This document shows positions 45,299-53,526 of a DNA stretch of 64,000 nucleotides, one piece after another (the first letter of the stretch is position 1; the number at the start of each line of letters is the position of its first letter). The notes under the pieces were generated by a model. The model searched no databases, was not told where the DNA came from, and worked only from the letters and a program-made list of their open reading frames with translations. The DNA comes from Halorhabdus sp. CBA1104 (GTDB taxonomy: Archaea > Halobacteriota > Halobacteria > Halobacteriales > Haloarculaceae). The stretch covers positions 434,001 to 498,000 of the forward strand of contig NZ_CP033878.1 in NCBI RefSeq assembly GCF_009690625.1, given 5' to 3'. The translations under genes and the position numbers were made by a program.

Positions 45299-46177
45299 GT
45301 GAATACCGTGTCTATTGATCAAGCGCCTGACGGCGATCTTGCCGACCGAATCGAGTCGTATCGCCAGACGGCACCGGCCGTCCGCAAGGACATCATCGAG
45401 ATGGTCTATGCGGCCCAGTCGGGCCATCCTGGCGGGTCGCTGTCGGCCGTCGAGTTTCTACTCTGGTTGTACAACGAAGAACTGAACGTCGACCCCGAGC
45501 AGCCGGACGACCCGGACCGAGATCGGCTCGTCTACAGCAAAGGCCACGCCTGCCCCGTGCTGTACGCGCTGCTGGATCGCTACGACTTCATCGATTGTGA
45601 CCCTAACGAGGAGTTTCGCCGCCTTGGTGGCGAACTGCCGGGACACTCCTCACCGAAAGTGCCGGGTGTCGAGTTCCCCTCTGGATCGCTCGGTCAGGGC
45701 CTCTCGTACGCGAACGGGCAGGCCTTGGGTGCGGAGTACGACGACGACGATTTCGATGTCTACGTCGTACTCGGCGACGGTGAAGTCCAGGAAGGCAACA
45801 TCTGGGAAGCTGCGATGTCCGCCGGCGAGAAGGAACTGGACGTCGTCGCGATCGTCGACCGCAACAAGAAGCAAAACGACCTCCCCGTCGCCGAGACGAT
45901 GGAGATCGACCCGCTGGCCGAGAAGTTCGAGTCCTTCCGGTGGGACACCTGGGAAGTCGACGGTCACGACTTCGAGGAGATCGCCGCGGCCTTCGAAGAG
46001 ATCAACGAGACTGATGGTCCGCGAGTGTTGATCGCCAACACGGTCAAAGGCCACCCGATCGACTTCATGGAGGCCCAGCCCAACGGCTATCACGCCGGTG
46101 CGATCACCGACGATGAACTCGAGGAGGCGATGGACGAGCTTGGGTTCGACGCTGCCGATGTGGAGGTGGACCAATGA
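45299..46177 (+). CDS. tktA: Transketolase, N-terminal (ThDP-binding) subunit
   Basis: A 292-residue subunit of a split transketolase. It has the first transketolase signature QSGHPGGSLSAVEFLLWLY near residue 39, YSKGHACPVLYALL, GSLGQGLSYANGQALG and the thiamine diphosphate motif GDGEVQEGNIWEAAMSAG (about 158-175) ending in VAIVDRNKKQ. With the coupled C-terminal subunit it transfers two-carbon units between sugar phosphates in the non-oxidative pentose phosphate pathway and supplies erythrose 4-phosphate or pentoses. GTG start; an alternative GTG is at 45308. Four-base overlap with the next gene. Confidence 0.95.
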   Translation: MNTVSIDQAPDGDLADRIESYRQTAPAVRKDIIEMVYAAQSGHPGGSLSAVEFLLWLYNEELNVDPEQPDDPDRDRLVYSKGHACPVLYALLDRYDFIDCDPNEEFRRLGGELPGHSSPKVPGVEFPSGSLGQGLSYANGQALGAEYDDDDFDVYVVLGDGEVQEGNIWEAAMSAGEKELDVVAIVDRNKKQNDLPVAETMEIDPLAEKFESFRWDTWEVDGHDFEEIAAAFEEINETDGPRVLIANTVKGHPIDFMEAQPNGYHAGAITDDELEEAMDELGFDAADVEVDQ

Positions 46178-47106
46178 GTGAGAAGATTTCGACCCGGAAC
46201 GGCTTCGGGAACGGCTTGTTGCGTGAGGCTGAGGAACGCGAGGACTTCATCGTCATGGACGCCGACCTGGCAAAGTCCACGCGTGGGGGCTGGTTCCGCG
46301 ACGAGTACCCCGAACGCTGGATCAACGTCGGCATCTCAGAACAGGACCTCTTTGCCACTGCTGCGGGGATCGCCGAGACGGGGCATCCGGTCTTTGCCAA
46401 CACGTTCGCGATTTTCTCACAGCGTGGCTTCGAGCAAGTCCGCCAGCAGATCGCCCGTCCGAAACAGAACGTGACGGTCGTTGGTAGCCACGCCGGCGTC
46501 ATCACCGGCGAAGACGGCCCGAGCGCCCAGACGGTCGAAGACATTTCGGCGTATCGTGCGCTCCCGAATCTGCGTGTCATCTCGCCCGCGGACGCCGTCG
46601 AGGCGAACGCGCTCGTCACCGCACTCGCCGACGACGACGACCCTGCCTATCTCCGACTGGTTCGTGAGTCGATCCCCGTCATCCACGACGAAGACGACTA
46701 CGAACCGCAAATCGGCAAAGGCGAGGTACTGCGAGACGGTGGAGATATCACGCTCATCGCCCACGGCGCGATGGTCCACGTCGTCCAGGAGGCCGCCGAT
46801 ATCCTGGCCGAGGCTGGCATCGACGCTCGTGTGATCAACATGTCGACGATCAAGCCCCTGGACGAACAGCTGGTCGTCGAATCCGCCAAACAGACCGGCG
46901 CAGTCCTGACCGCCGAGGACCACAGCGTCATCGGTGGGCTGGGCAGTGCTGTTGCGGAAGTACTGGCCGAGCAACAGCCGACGAAGATGACCCGCGTCGG
47001 CATCGACGACGAGTTCGGGACCTCGGGCAACGGGCTCGATCTCTACGAACACTTCGGCTTCACTGGCGACGCGATCGCCGAAGAAGCCAAAGAGCTGCTG
47101 GCCTGA
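46174..47106 (+). CDS. tktB: Transketolase, C-terminal subunit
   Basis: A 310-residue partner of the N-terminal subunit. It shows RWINVGISEQDLFATAAGIAETGHPVFANTFAIFSQRGFEQVR (residues 47-90), with the Glu that activates ThDP in the ISEQ segment, and a C-terminal transketolase domain (YEPQIGKGEVLRDGGDITLIAHGAMVHVV and MSTIKPLDEQLVVESAKQTGAVLTAEDH). Complete. The split in two genes is usual in archaea and many Firmicutes. Confidence 0.95.
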   Translation: MSEKISTRNGFGNGLLREAEEREDFIVMDADLAKSTRGGWFRDEYPERWINVGISEQDLFATAAGIAETGHPVFANTFAIFSQRGFEQVRQQIARPKQNVTVVGSHAGVITGEDGPSAQTVEDISAYRALPNLRVISPADAVEANALVTALADDDDPAYLRLVRESIPVIHDEDDYEPQIGKGEVLRDGGDITLIAHGAMVHVVQEAADILAEAGIDARVINMSTIKPLDEQLVVESAKQTGAVLTAEDHSVIGGLGSAVAEVLAEQQPTKMTRVGIDDEFGTSGNGLDLYEHFGFTGDAIAEEAKELLA

Positions 47107-47151
47107 ACGTCGAAAGGCCTTTTTGTGGCAGTCGCCTAATAAAGGATACCT

Positions 47152-47808
47152 ATGCGTACGTACATCGATTCGGCGTTCGTTGACGAGGTACGAGAAGCCG
47201 ACGAGCTGGGACTGGTCGACGGGGTAACGACGAACCCGTCGCTGGTGTCTTCGACCGATCGCCAGTACCGTGACATCATCGACGAGCTCGACGAGTTCGT
47301 CGACGGGCCGATCAGCGTCGAAGTGATCGCCACGGACTATGAAGGCATGCTCGAAGAAGCCCGAGAATACGATACCTGGGGCGACAATATCGCCGTCAAG
47401 TTGCCGATGACCCGCGACGGCATGATGGCCTTGCAGACGCTGACGGCGGAAGGCGTCCAGACCAACATCACGCTGGTGTTCTCGGTCAACCAGGCGTTGA
47501 TCGCTGCGAAGAACGGCGCGACGATGGTCTCGCCGTTCATCGGCCGGCTAGACGACAACGGCCACGACGGCGTCGGCCTCATCGAGGACATTCGGACTGT
47601 CTACGACAACTACGGCTTCGAGACCGACATCCTCGCAGCCTCGATCCGGAACCCCCGCCACGTCCAAGCGGTCGCCAAGGCGGGCTCGGATATCGTGACG
47701 CTGCCGCCGGATGTCGCCGACGCGATGTTCGATCACCCCCGCACCGACAGCGGCCTCGAGGCCTTCCTCGACGACTGGGGCGACCGCGAGAGTCCCGCCC
47801 TGAAGTAG
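47152..47808 (+). CDS. tal: Transaldolase (TalC/fructose-6-phosphate aldolase type)
   Basis: A 218-residue TIM barrel of the short transaldolase group. Features: YIDSAFVDEVREADELGLVDGVTTNPSLV (residues 3-30), the Schiff-base lysine in NIAVKLPMTRDGM (near 85), VQTNITLVFSVNQALIAAKNGATMVSPFIGRLDD (about 105-140) and SIRNPRHVQAVAKAGSDIVTLPP. Short enzymes of this type are either transaldolases or fructose-6-phosphate aldolases; the transketolase operon 45 bases upstream favours transaldolase. A TATA-like ctttttgt near 47118 suggests its own promoter. Confidence 0.93.
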   Translation: MRTYIDSAFVDEVREADELGLVDGVTTNPSLVSSTDRQYRDIIDELDEFVDGPISVEVIATDYEGMLEEAREYDTWGDNIAVKLPMTRDGMMALQTLTAEGVQTNITLVFSVNQALIAAKNGATMVSPFIGRLDDNGHDGVGLIEDIRTVYDNYGFETDILAASIRNPRHVQAVAKAGSDIVTLPPDVADAMFDHPRTDSGLEAFLDDWGDRESPALK

Positions 47809-47978
47809 ACCCGTCTGACTCTCTGTTGCCGTCTCGGCTTGCTGTGCCGTTTTCTCGACCGTCCGATGATCCGCTGATCTGACTCCCGTATATCGATCGT
47901 GTCGGGTTTCCGATCCCGGCATATAGGCGAGGGTCTCGCACGGTCTTTTTACTGGGTGCCACTAACGCACTGTCGCCT

Positions 47979-48203
47979 GTGGTGGCAGACGAATCGGCAC
48001 CGAGAAACGTTTTGGACGCTGACGATTCGAGTCTGGCGGCGCTGGTCGCCGATATGCTCGAACGCGAGAGTGACGTCGCCGTCGAGACGATCGCCGACGC
48101 TTACGGCCGGGCTGTGGAAGTACTCAACGGAGCGGACGGCGGCGCGCGCTTTGGCTTCGTCGAAATCGGCGTGATTGGGAGGGAATCTGTGCCCAGTGGC
48201 TGC
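47979..48203 (+). pseudogene. Possible truncated response-regulator receiver fragment
   Basis: A GTG-started reading gives MVADESAPRNVLDADDSSLAALVADMLERESDVAVETIADAYGRAVEVL over about 70 residues, with high third-position GC. The pattern DADDSSLAALVADML followed by AVET resembles the first beta-alpha-beta of haloarchaeal receiver domains. After about residue 70 the frame runs antisense through the aldo/keto reductase gene and loses this character, and no phosphoacceptor Asp segment follows. I regard it as a decayed or cut-off gene end, but it may be a small intact protein. Low confidence. Confidence 0.35.
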
Positions 48204-49043
48204 TCACTCTGCCATGCCCCAGACGTCGTCGTCCCAGGAGCGGGCTCGGTCGTCGTAGACTGGCTCGTCACGGTCGAGGTCGTCGATACGGGCGTGATCG
48301 GCCGCTTCGAGTTCGAACTCGAAGAGAGCGATGTTTTCCTCGATGTGTTCCCGAGATTTCGAACGCGGCAAGACGACGACGTCTTTCTCGACTGCCCACC
48401 GAAGCACGATCTGGGCGGGCGTCCGCTCGTATTTCTCGGCGAGTTCTTGAATCGTCGGGTCGTCGAGCACGTCGGTCCGGGCGAGGGGGGCCGCAGCCTC
48501 GATGACGATATCGTTGTCTCGGCAGTACTCGACAAGGTCGGGCCGCTGGAAGTAGGGGTGAAACTCGATCTGGTTGACGGCGATCGGCACCGAGCTGACG
48601 TGCTGGGCCGCGCTGAGTTGATACCGATCGAAGTTCGAAACGCCGACATTGCGGACGAGCCCCTGTGATTTCAACGTCGCCATCGCGTCCATCGTCTCTC
48701 GGACGGAGATCGCCGGGTTCGGCCAGTGAATCAGGTACAGGTCCAGATAGTCCGTCCCCAGGTCGGCCAGCGTCGACTTCGCTGCCTCGATCACCGACTC
48801 GTAGTTGAGATGTTTGGGGAGGACTTTCGAGGTGAGGAAGATATCACCACGGTCGTGGTCGGTGAGGACCTCGCCCAGAGATGCCTCGTTCATGTATCCC
48901 TCGGCGGTATCGACGTGGGTATACCCAGTCTCGAGGGCGGTTTCGACCGGCGTTTTGACCGCATCGCTCTCTAACTCGTAGGTTCCTTTGCCGACGACTG
49001 GTAGCTCGTCGCCGCTCGGGAGCGTGGTGGTCGGGATCGACAT
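48204..49043 (-). CDS. Aldo/keto reductase (AKR superfamily, 2,5-diketogluconate reductase-like)
   Basis: A 279-residue NADPH-dependent reductase distinct from the one at 26.5 kb. Tetrad residues: Asp and Tyr in HVDTAEGYMNEASLG (about 43-57), Lys in FLTSKVLPKHL (near 74) and His in LYLIHWPNP (near 107). The signature GVSNFDRYQLSAA and the C-terminal cofactor motif VLPRSKSREHIEENIALFEFEL are typical of the AKR5 group. Likely substrates are aldehydes or keto sugars. It is near, but on the opposite strand to, the pentose phosphate genes. Confidence 0.92.
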   Translation of the reverse strand: MSIPTTTLPSGDELPVVGKGTYELESDAVKTPVETALETGYTHVDTAEGYMNEASLGEVLTDHDRGDIFLTSKVLPKHLNYESVIEAAKSTLADLGTDYLDLYLIHWPNPAISVRETMDAMATLKSQGLVRNVGVSNFDRYQLSAAQHVSSVPIAVNQIEFHPYFQRPDLVEYCRDNDIVIEAAAPLARTDVLDDPTIQELAEKYERTPAQIVLRWAVEKDVVVLPRSKSREHIEENIALFEFELEAADHARIDDLDRDEPVYDDRARSWDDDVWGMAE

Positions 49044-49115
49044 AATCGGGCTGGATTTTCGAGCGGGCCGGCCTTAACGTGCCCGCTCGACTGCGACGGC
49101 CTCCGGCACGCCGGT

Positions 49116-49799
49116 TCACTGTTCGGCCACGGCCGCTCCGATCGCTCGGAGGACCGAACCAGGGTTCTCGGCGGTCGCGATCGCCGACGCCGCGCCGACC
49201 GCATCAACGCCCAGATCGAAAGCGCGGCTAACGTCCGTGGCGGATGTGATCCCACCGCCGATCCGGACGGCCGTCTCGGGGGCGTTTGCGTCCCGCATGT
49301 CGAGAAACGCCTTGACCCGTTCCGGGTGAGTCTGCGTGATCGGGGCTTGCCCCCCGATGTCATCGGGACGCTCGAAGAGGAATTGGTCGGGGTCGAACGG
49401 GGCAACGGCGCGGCCGGCTTCGACGCTGTCGACACAGACGATCGCATCGAGCCCCGCGTCTCGACAGCGCTCGACTTTCCGCTGGATGTCCGCGATCGTA
49501 TCGCGGTTCTCGGCGTGGTTGATCACGGCGCCGACTGCGCCCCCATCCGAAAGCGTCTCCGGGAGGATTTTCCCCATGCCGCGTCCTGGATCGACGGGAT
49601 CGACCGCTGGGGCGATGACCGGTAGCTCCGTCTCCCGTGCCAGCAGGCGTACGTCGGGGAGCTGGGGCGTGAGGACGAACGTCCCGCCGGTCTCGGTGGC
49701 GATCCGTTCGATCATCCCCGCGAGTTCGAGACCATCGGACCCGCCCGTGCCCGGATAGAGCTTGTAGTTGACCTGGAAATGTGGATAGGGCAACCTCAT
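49116..49799 (-). CDS. Triosephosphate isomerase-like protein (TIM family)
   Basis: A 227-residue TIM-family isomerase close in length to archaeal triosephosphate isomerases (about 215-230). Catalytic candidates are present: Lys in NYKLYPGTGG (residue 12), His in AVINHAENRD (near 92) and Glu in FLFERPDDIGGQAPIT (near 141), with the phosphate loop RIGGGITSATD and final GVDAVGAASAIATAE. The segment around the Glu and the loops differ from the usual archaeal YEPPELIGTG, so it could be a paralogue for another three- or four-carbon sugar phosphate. It is close to PRPP synthetase, transaldolase and the epimerase. Confidence 0.82.
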   Translation of the reverse strand: MRLPYPHFQVNYKLYPGTGGSDGLELAGMIERIATETGGTFVLTPQLPDVRLLARETELPVIAPAVDPVDPGRGMGKILPETLSDGGAVGAVINHAENRDTIADIQRKVERCRDAGLDAIVCVDSVEAGRAVAPFDPDQFLFERPDDIGGQAPITQTHPERVKAFLDMRDANAPETAVRIGGGITSATDVSRAFDLGVDAVGAASAIATAENPGSVLRAIGAAVAEQ

Positions 49800-49915
49800 A
49801 CGCCCGGGCTTCCCGGGTGAGGGACAAAACGGTTTCTACGGGACAGTCGGCAAAACCGCTGGTCGACGGGTCGAACCGAAATGTCTTATTGCCCCTCCGG
49901 ACAAGGGTCAGATAC

Positions 49916-50763
49916 ATGATCACGGGTACGTCGACTGCGCAGGCGATCGCGACGGGTGTCTCGGACGAGCTGGGCGAACCGCTGGTCGACCTCGAGGACG
50001 ACGGGACGGCTGTGACGGGCGACGGCGTGACCGTCGAGGACGACGACCGGATCGTCGTGGTCGGCTCGACGACCACTGCGCGTGCCCATCTCGAACTGAT
50101 GGAACTCCAGGAGCGAGCCAACGCTTTCGAGCCAGCCGAGGTTGTGACGGTGATCCCCTATCTCGGGTACGCCCGCCAGGACAAGCTGTTCGAGCCGGGG
50201 CAAGCCATCTCGGCACGGGCGGTCGCACGCGCCATCAACGCCAGCACCGACCGAGTCTACTCGGTCAACCCGCACAACATCTCCGTACTGGAGTACTTCG
50301 ACGTACCCTCGGCACCCATCGACGCCGCCCCGCAGCTGGCCGAACCCCTGCCGGCGGACCTCGCCGATCCTGTCTTTCTCGGTCCCGACGAGGACGCTGA
50401 ATGGCTCGCAAACTCCGTCCGGGACACCTACGGCGACGGCCACGTCGAGAACTTCGAGAAGATTCGTCACTCTGCGACGGAAGTCGAGATGACGGCCGAA
50501 GGCAAGGACTTCTCGGGCAGCGATGTCGTCCTCGTCGACGACATGATCGCGACCGGCGGGACGATGAGCGAGGCAGTCAACATCCTCGACAACCAGGATA
50601 CCGGTCGCGTCTACGTCACCTGTATCCACCCCTGCTCGTCGAAAACGCGCTCAGTAGACTCCACCGGGCTGGTGTCCAGTCGCTGTACGCGACCGACACG
50701 ATCGACCGCTCGATCAGTCAGGTCAGCGCTGCCAAACCCATCGCTGACGCACTGGCAGAATAA
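49916..50763 (+). CDS. prs: Ribose-phosphate diphosphokinase (PRPP synthetase), interrupted by one-base frameshift
   Basis: Makes PRPP from ribose 5-phosphate and ATP. The ATG at 49916 (MITGTSTAQAIAT) starts a protein with ATP-site RQDKLFEPGQAISARAVARAI (about residues 85-105), the VNPHNISVLEYF region and the PRPP loop DVVLVDDMIATGGTMSEA (about 205-222). After TCIHP near 50628 the frame leaves the family and runs on to 50881, but the neighbouring frame continues correctly as LLVENALSRLHRAGVQSLYATDTIDRSISQVSAAKPIADALAE, ending at 50763. One extra C in the C4 run 50629-50632 restores a 282-residue enzyme. Probable sequence error. A TATA-like cttatt lies near 49885. Confidence 0.88.
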
Positions 50764-50806
50764 TCAGTTTCTGACGCTCCTGTATACGACGCCCCCGGAA
50801 GACTGC

Positions 50807-51448
50807 TCACTCGGCGTCGATGCCGATCGCCGCGCGCAGTTCCGCCAGCGCTGCCGGGACGTCTTCGCGGCCGAACAGTGACGAGCCGATGACGAAAGTA
50901 TCGGCCCCCGCGGTGGCACATTCTGGCCCCGTCTCGCTGTCGACGCCACCGTCGACTTCGATCTCGACGTCGCTGAGTGCGGCCAGTCGCTCGACTTTCT
51001 CGACGGTTTCGTGCATGAACGACTGCCCCCCGAATCCGGGTTGGACGGTCATCACCAGCGCCAGGTCGATGTCGTCAAGGAGGGGCTCGATCGTCTCGAC
51101 CGGCGTGTCTGGATTGATCGCGACGCCGGCGTCCAGATCGGCGTCGTGGATCTGGTCGACGACGGCCGCCGTGTCCTCACAGGCTTCGGCGTGGACAGTC
51201 AGCCTGTCGGCACCGGCCGTCGCGAACGCGTCGACGTAGCGATCGGGCTGTTCGATCATGAGGTGGGTGTCGAAATAGACGTCCGTCCGAGACCGGAGCG
51301 ATTCGATGACCGGCGGCCCAAAGGAGATGTTCGGCACGAAGTGGCCGTCCATGACGTCTAAGTGCAACAGTTCGACTGAATCGACTGCTTCGACCGCGCC
51401 GGACAGATCGGCGAAGTCGGCCGCGAGGATCGACGGTGCGATACGCAT
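50807..51448 (-). CDS. rpe: Ribulose-phosphate 3-epimerase
   Basis: A 213-residue TIM-barrel enzyme that interconverts ribulose and xylulose 5-phosphate. Metal and catalytic residues are intact: APSILAADF at the start, LHLDVMDGHFVPNISFGP (residues 29-46), DTHLMIEQP (about 60-68), VQPGFGGQSF (about 131-140) and EVDGGVD (about 160). A longer reading upstream would precede a good start at 51448 (MRIAPSILAADF) and is non-coding. Its presence with transketolase and transaldolase is unusual for haloarchaea in general. Confidence 0.95.
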   Translation of the reverse strand: MRIAPSILAADFADLSGAVEAVDSVELLHLDVMDGHFVPNISFGPPVIESLRSRTDVYFDTHLMIEQPDRYVDAFATAGADRLTVHAEACEDTAAVVDQIHDADLDAGVAINPDTPVETIEPLLDDIDLALVMTVQPGFGGQSFMHETVEKVERLAALSDVEIEVDGGVDSETGPECATAGADTFVIGSSLFGREDVPAALAELRAAIGIDAE

Positions 51449-51528
51449 GGTACTTCGGGATTGCAAACGAGGCAGTAAAACGGTATCTATCGTGGTAGGG
51501 TCCCTCTCGGGTCGTATCGAATCCCGAA

Positions 51529-51536
51529 GCTTAAGT
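51529..51536 (+). promoter_or_regulatory. TATA box of the TFS gene
   Basis: The sequence gcttaagt sits 24-31 bases before the ATG at 51560, a leaderless arrangement. Confidence 0.5.
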
Positions 51537-51559
51537 CCGTCTGTTGGCATACGCCGGAC

Positions 51560-51880
51560 ATGGAATTTTGCGACGACTGCGGCTCGATGATGAAAACCGA
51601 GGGTGATCGGTGGGTCTGTGGCAGTTGCGGTGCCGAGAAGACCCGCAAACAGGACACGGAAGATGGCATGGTCACGACCCAAGGCCAGCAGGAAGGCGAA
51701 ATTGTCGACCTCAGCGAGAGCGAAGAGGACGCCCGCCCCTCGACAGACGCCCACTGCCCGGAATGTGGCAACGATCGGGCGTTCTGGGAGATGAAACAGA
51801 TCCGGGCCGCAGACGAGTCCGAAACCCGGTTTTTCACCTGCACCGAGTGCGACCACAAGTGGCGCGAAGACGACCATTGA
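51560..51880 (+). CDS. tfs: Transcription factor S (TFIIS/Rpb9-like)
   Basis: A 106-residue RNA polymerase cleavage-stimulating factor. Two zinc ribbons are present: CDDCGSMM with CGSCGAEK (residues 4-29) and CPECGNDRAFWEMKQIRAADESETRFFTCTECDHKW (about 65-100). The second contains the acidic pair (ADE) that reaches the polymerase active site and the final CTECDHKWRE. Complete. Confidence 0.96.
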   Translation: MEFCDDCGSMMKTEGDRWVCGSCGAEKTRKQDTEDGMVTTQGQQEGEIVDLSESEEDARPSTDAHCPECGNDRAFWEMKQIRAADESETRFFTCTECDHKWREDDH

Positions 51881-51883
51881 CCC

Positions 51884-52507
51884 GTGTCTGAGGAAACATC
51901 AGACGTCGACGCGCAGTATCCGACGGTTCCACTAGAGCGCCTCGAGAACAGTGGCTGGGCGCTTCGCGACGAGCGCCTCGAGGTCCGGGCCCGCGTCATG
52001 GGCGTCACCGTCCACGCACACGAACGGCGATTCGAGGACGATGGGCTCCGTGAGCGCGTTCGGGCTGGTGGTGGGCCGGATCACCTCTGGCGGCTGTTCT
52101 ACGCGACGCGACTGACCTTCAGCCCGTCGCTGCCCCCCGCGTTCGGCCCCGCGATGGCCCTGCCAAAGGTCCGCAGTGCTGCCTGCGAGGAGTTCGCCGA
52201 CCAACTCCGCGACGAAGGACTGACCGACGTCGAACAAGGCGACGACGAGCGTATCGAGACCGACTCCGGCGCGCAGGCGAAAGTGACACGCTACGACGCA
52301 ACGCTCCCGGTCGAAACGGATAACGACCAGTGTGAGGTGCCCATGGAAGGCTGGATCGGTATCTGGAACGACGACGCGATGCTTCTCGCCGGTGGGTTGT
52401 ATCCGACGGAATCGCTAGCTGAGGCGCTATCGATTCCGGACGTGGATTACGATCCGGAAGGGAGTCACGAAGAGTTGCGAGCGTTGATCCGCCAGGTGAA
52501 CGCGTGA
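51884..52507 (+). CDS. Haloarchaeal hypothetical protein
   Basis: A 207-residue soluble acidic protein with a GTG start four bases after the TFS stop. It has no membrane segment. Segments ERRFEDDGLRERVRAGGGPDHLWRLFYATRLTFSPSLPPAFGPAMALPKV and WIGIWNDDAMLLAGGLYPTESLAEAL are distinctive, and FGPAMALPK may form an active or binding loop. I do not recognise a function. Tight linkage to TFS suggests cotranscription. Confidence 0.75.
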   Translation: MSEETSDVDAQYPTVPLERLENSGWALRDERLEVRARVMGVTVHAHERRFEDDGLRERVRAGGGPDHLWRLFYATRLTFSPSLPPAFGPAMALPKVRSAACEEFADQLRDEGLTDVEQGDDERIETDSGAQAKVTRYDATLPVETDNDQCEVPMEGWIGIWNDDAMLLAGGLYPTESLAEALSIPDVDYDPEGSHEELRALIRQVNA

Positions 52508-52561
52508 CGTCGCAGGAACGAACAGCCACGAGAGTTAATACGTCGGCCGTTCGTTCACCGA

Positions 52562-52969
52562 ATGGACACGATGCACGGGATCAGCTCTGATGAGAAGCGT
52601 GGCGTAATCTCGGTTCTGGGCATTCTGCTGATGCTGTTTGGCGCAATTGCCGGGTCGTTCGTCATCGGCATGGGTGACACCCAGCAGCGAGGGACAGCAC
52701 CACCACAGGTACAGTTCGAGTTCGAATCGGACGAGACGGGAGCGGTGACGATCACTCACACGGGTGGTGATATGGTTCCCCGATCGGAAGTCGAAATACA
52801 GAGTCCCGGCAGTGCCGGTGAGTGGACGACCTCGGGATCCGACGGCGAGATCGCCGCCGGTGACGAGATCACTGTCACGGGGCTCGAACGTGGGGATACA
52901 GTCCGTATCGTCTGGGAATCGCCCGAAAGCGACGCGTCTGCCGTGCTCGCGACTTACGACGTTCCCTGA
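52562..52969 (+). CDS. Archaeal type IV pilin (pilin_N/DUF1628-type)
   Basis: A 135-residue pilin-type protein. The N-terminus SSDEKRGVISVLGILLMLFGAIAGSFVIGMG has a charged leader followed by the class III signal-like Arg-Gly-Val-Ile junction and a hydrophobic helix. The outer domain contains the family segment VQFEFESDETGAVTITHTGGDMVPRSEVEI and a beta-rich end. It may be a major or minor pilin that uses the distant pilBC machinery, or part of a different surface structure. The end overlaps the dihydrofolate reductase gene by 16 bases tail to tail. Confidence 0.88.
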   Translation: MDTMHGISSDEKRGVISVLGILLMLFGAIAGSFVIGMGDTQQRGTAPPQVQFEFESDETGAVTITHTGGDMVPRSEVEIQSPGSAGEWTTSGSDGEIAAGDEITVTGLERGDTVRIVWESPESDASAVLATYDVP

Positions 52970-53523
52970 TTCAGGTCTTCTGGGGCCGCTCGCTCGTAGG
53001 TCACGAACGCTAGTTCCTCGGTCCGCCGCCGGTCGCGGACCGTCCAGGCTTCCTGTTCCCATTCGGGGAAATACGCGTCACCCGCCGGCGTCTCCGGGAC
53101 CTCGGTGATGAGCATCCGGTCAGCCACCGGGAGGAACTGCTCGTACACTGTCGTTCCGCCGGCGACGTAGGCGACATTCGACCCGGTTTCAGCCGCGACG
53201 TCGATCGCCGTGTCGATGTCTGCGGCGATCCGGACACTCGTATCTTCATCCGGGCCTGTGTCGTCCGGCACAAATCCGGACCGTGAGAGGACGATATTCG
53301 TCCGTCCGGGAAGTGGCCCGTCTAGTCGCTCGGCGATGGACTCGTAGGTCCGCCGGCCCATGATCACGGGTTTGCCCATCGTCGTCTCCTTGAAGTGGGC
53401 CAAGTCCTCCGGGTAGTACCACGGGATCTCCCCGTCACTGCCGATGACCCCGTTCTCGGCGACGGCGGCCAGGATGACGAGTTGAGTATCGCGTCCGCGC
53501 TTGTCTGATGTTTCGTCCACCAT
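52954..53523 (-). CDS. folA: Dihydrofolate reductase
   Basis: A 189-residue NADPH-dependent enzyme that regenerates tetrahydrofolate. Family signatures: VILAAVAENGVIGSDGEIPWYYPEDLAHFKETTMGKPVIMGRRTYESI (about 15-62), and VAYVAGGTTVYEQFLPVADRMLITEV (about 118-143). A longer charged N-terminus is a haloarchaeal feature. It starts four bases after the thymidylate synthase stop on the same strand and so forms the thyA-folA operon that supplies dTMP. Confidence 0.95.
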   Translation of the reverse strand: MVDETSDKRGRDTQLVILAAVAENGVIGSDGEIPWYYPEDLAHFKETTMGKPVIMGRRTYESIAERLDGPLPGRTNIVLSRSGFVPDDTGPDEDTSVRIAADIDTAIDVAAETGSNVAYVAGGTTVYEQFLPVADRMLITEVPETPAGDAYFPEWEQEAWTVRDRRRTEELAFVTYERAAPEDLNQGTS

Positions 53524-53526
53524 CGG

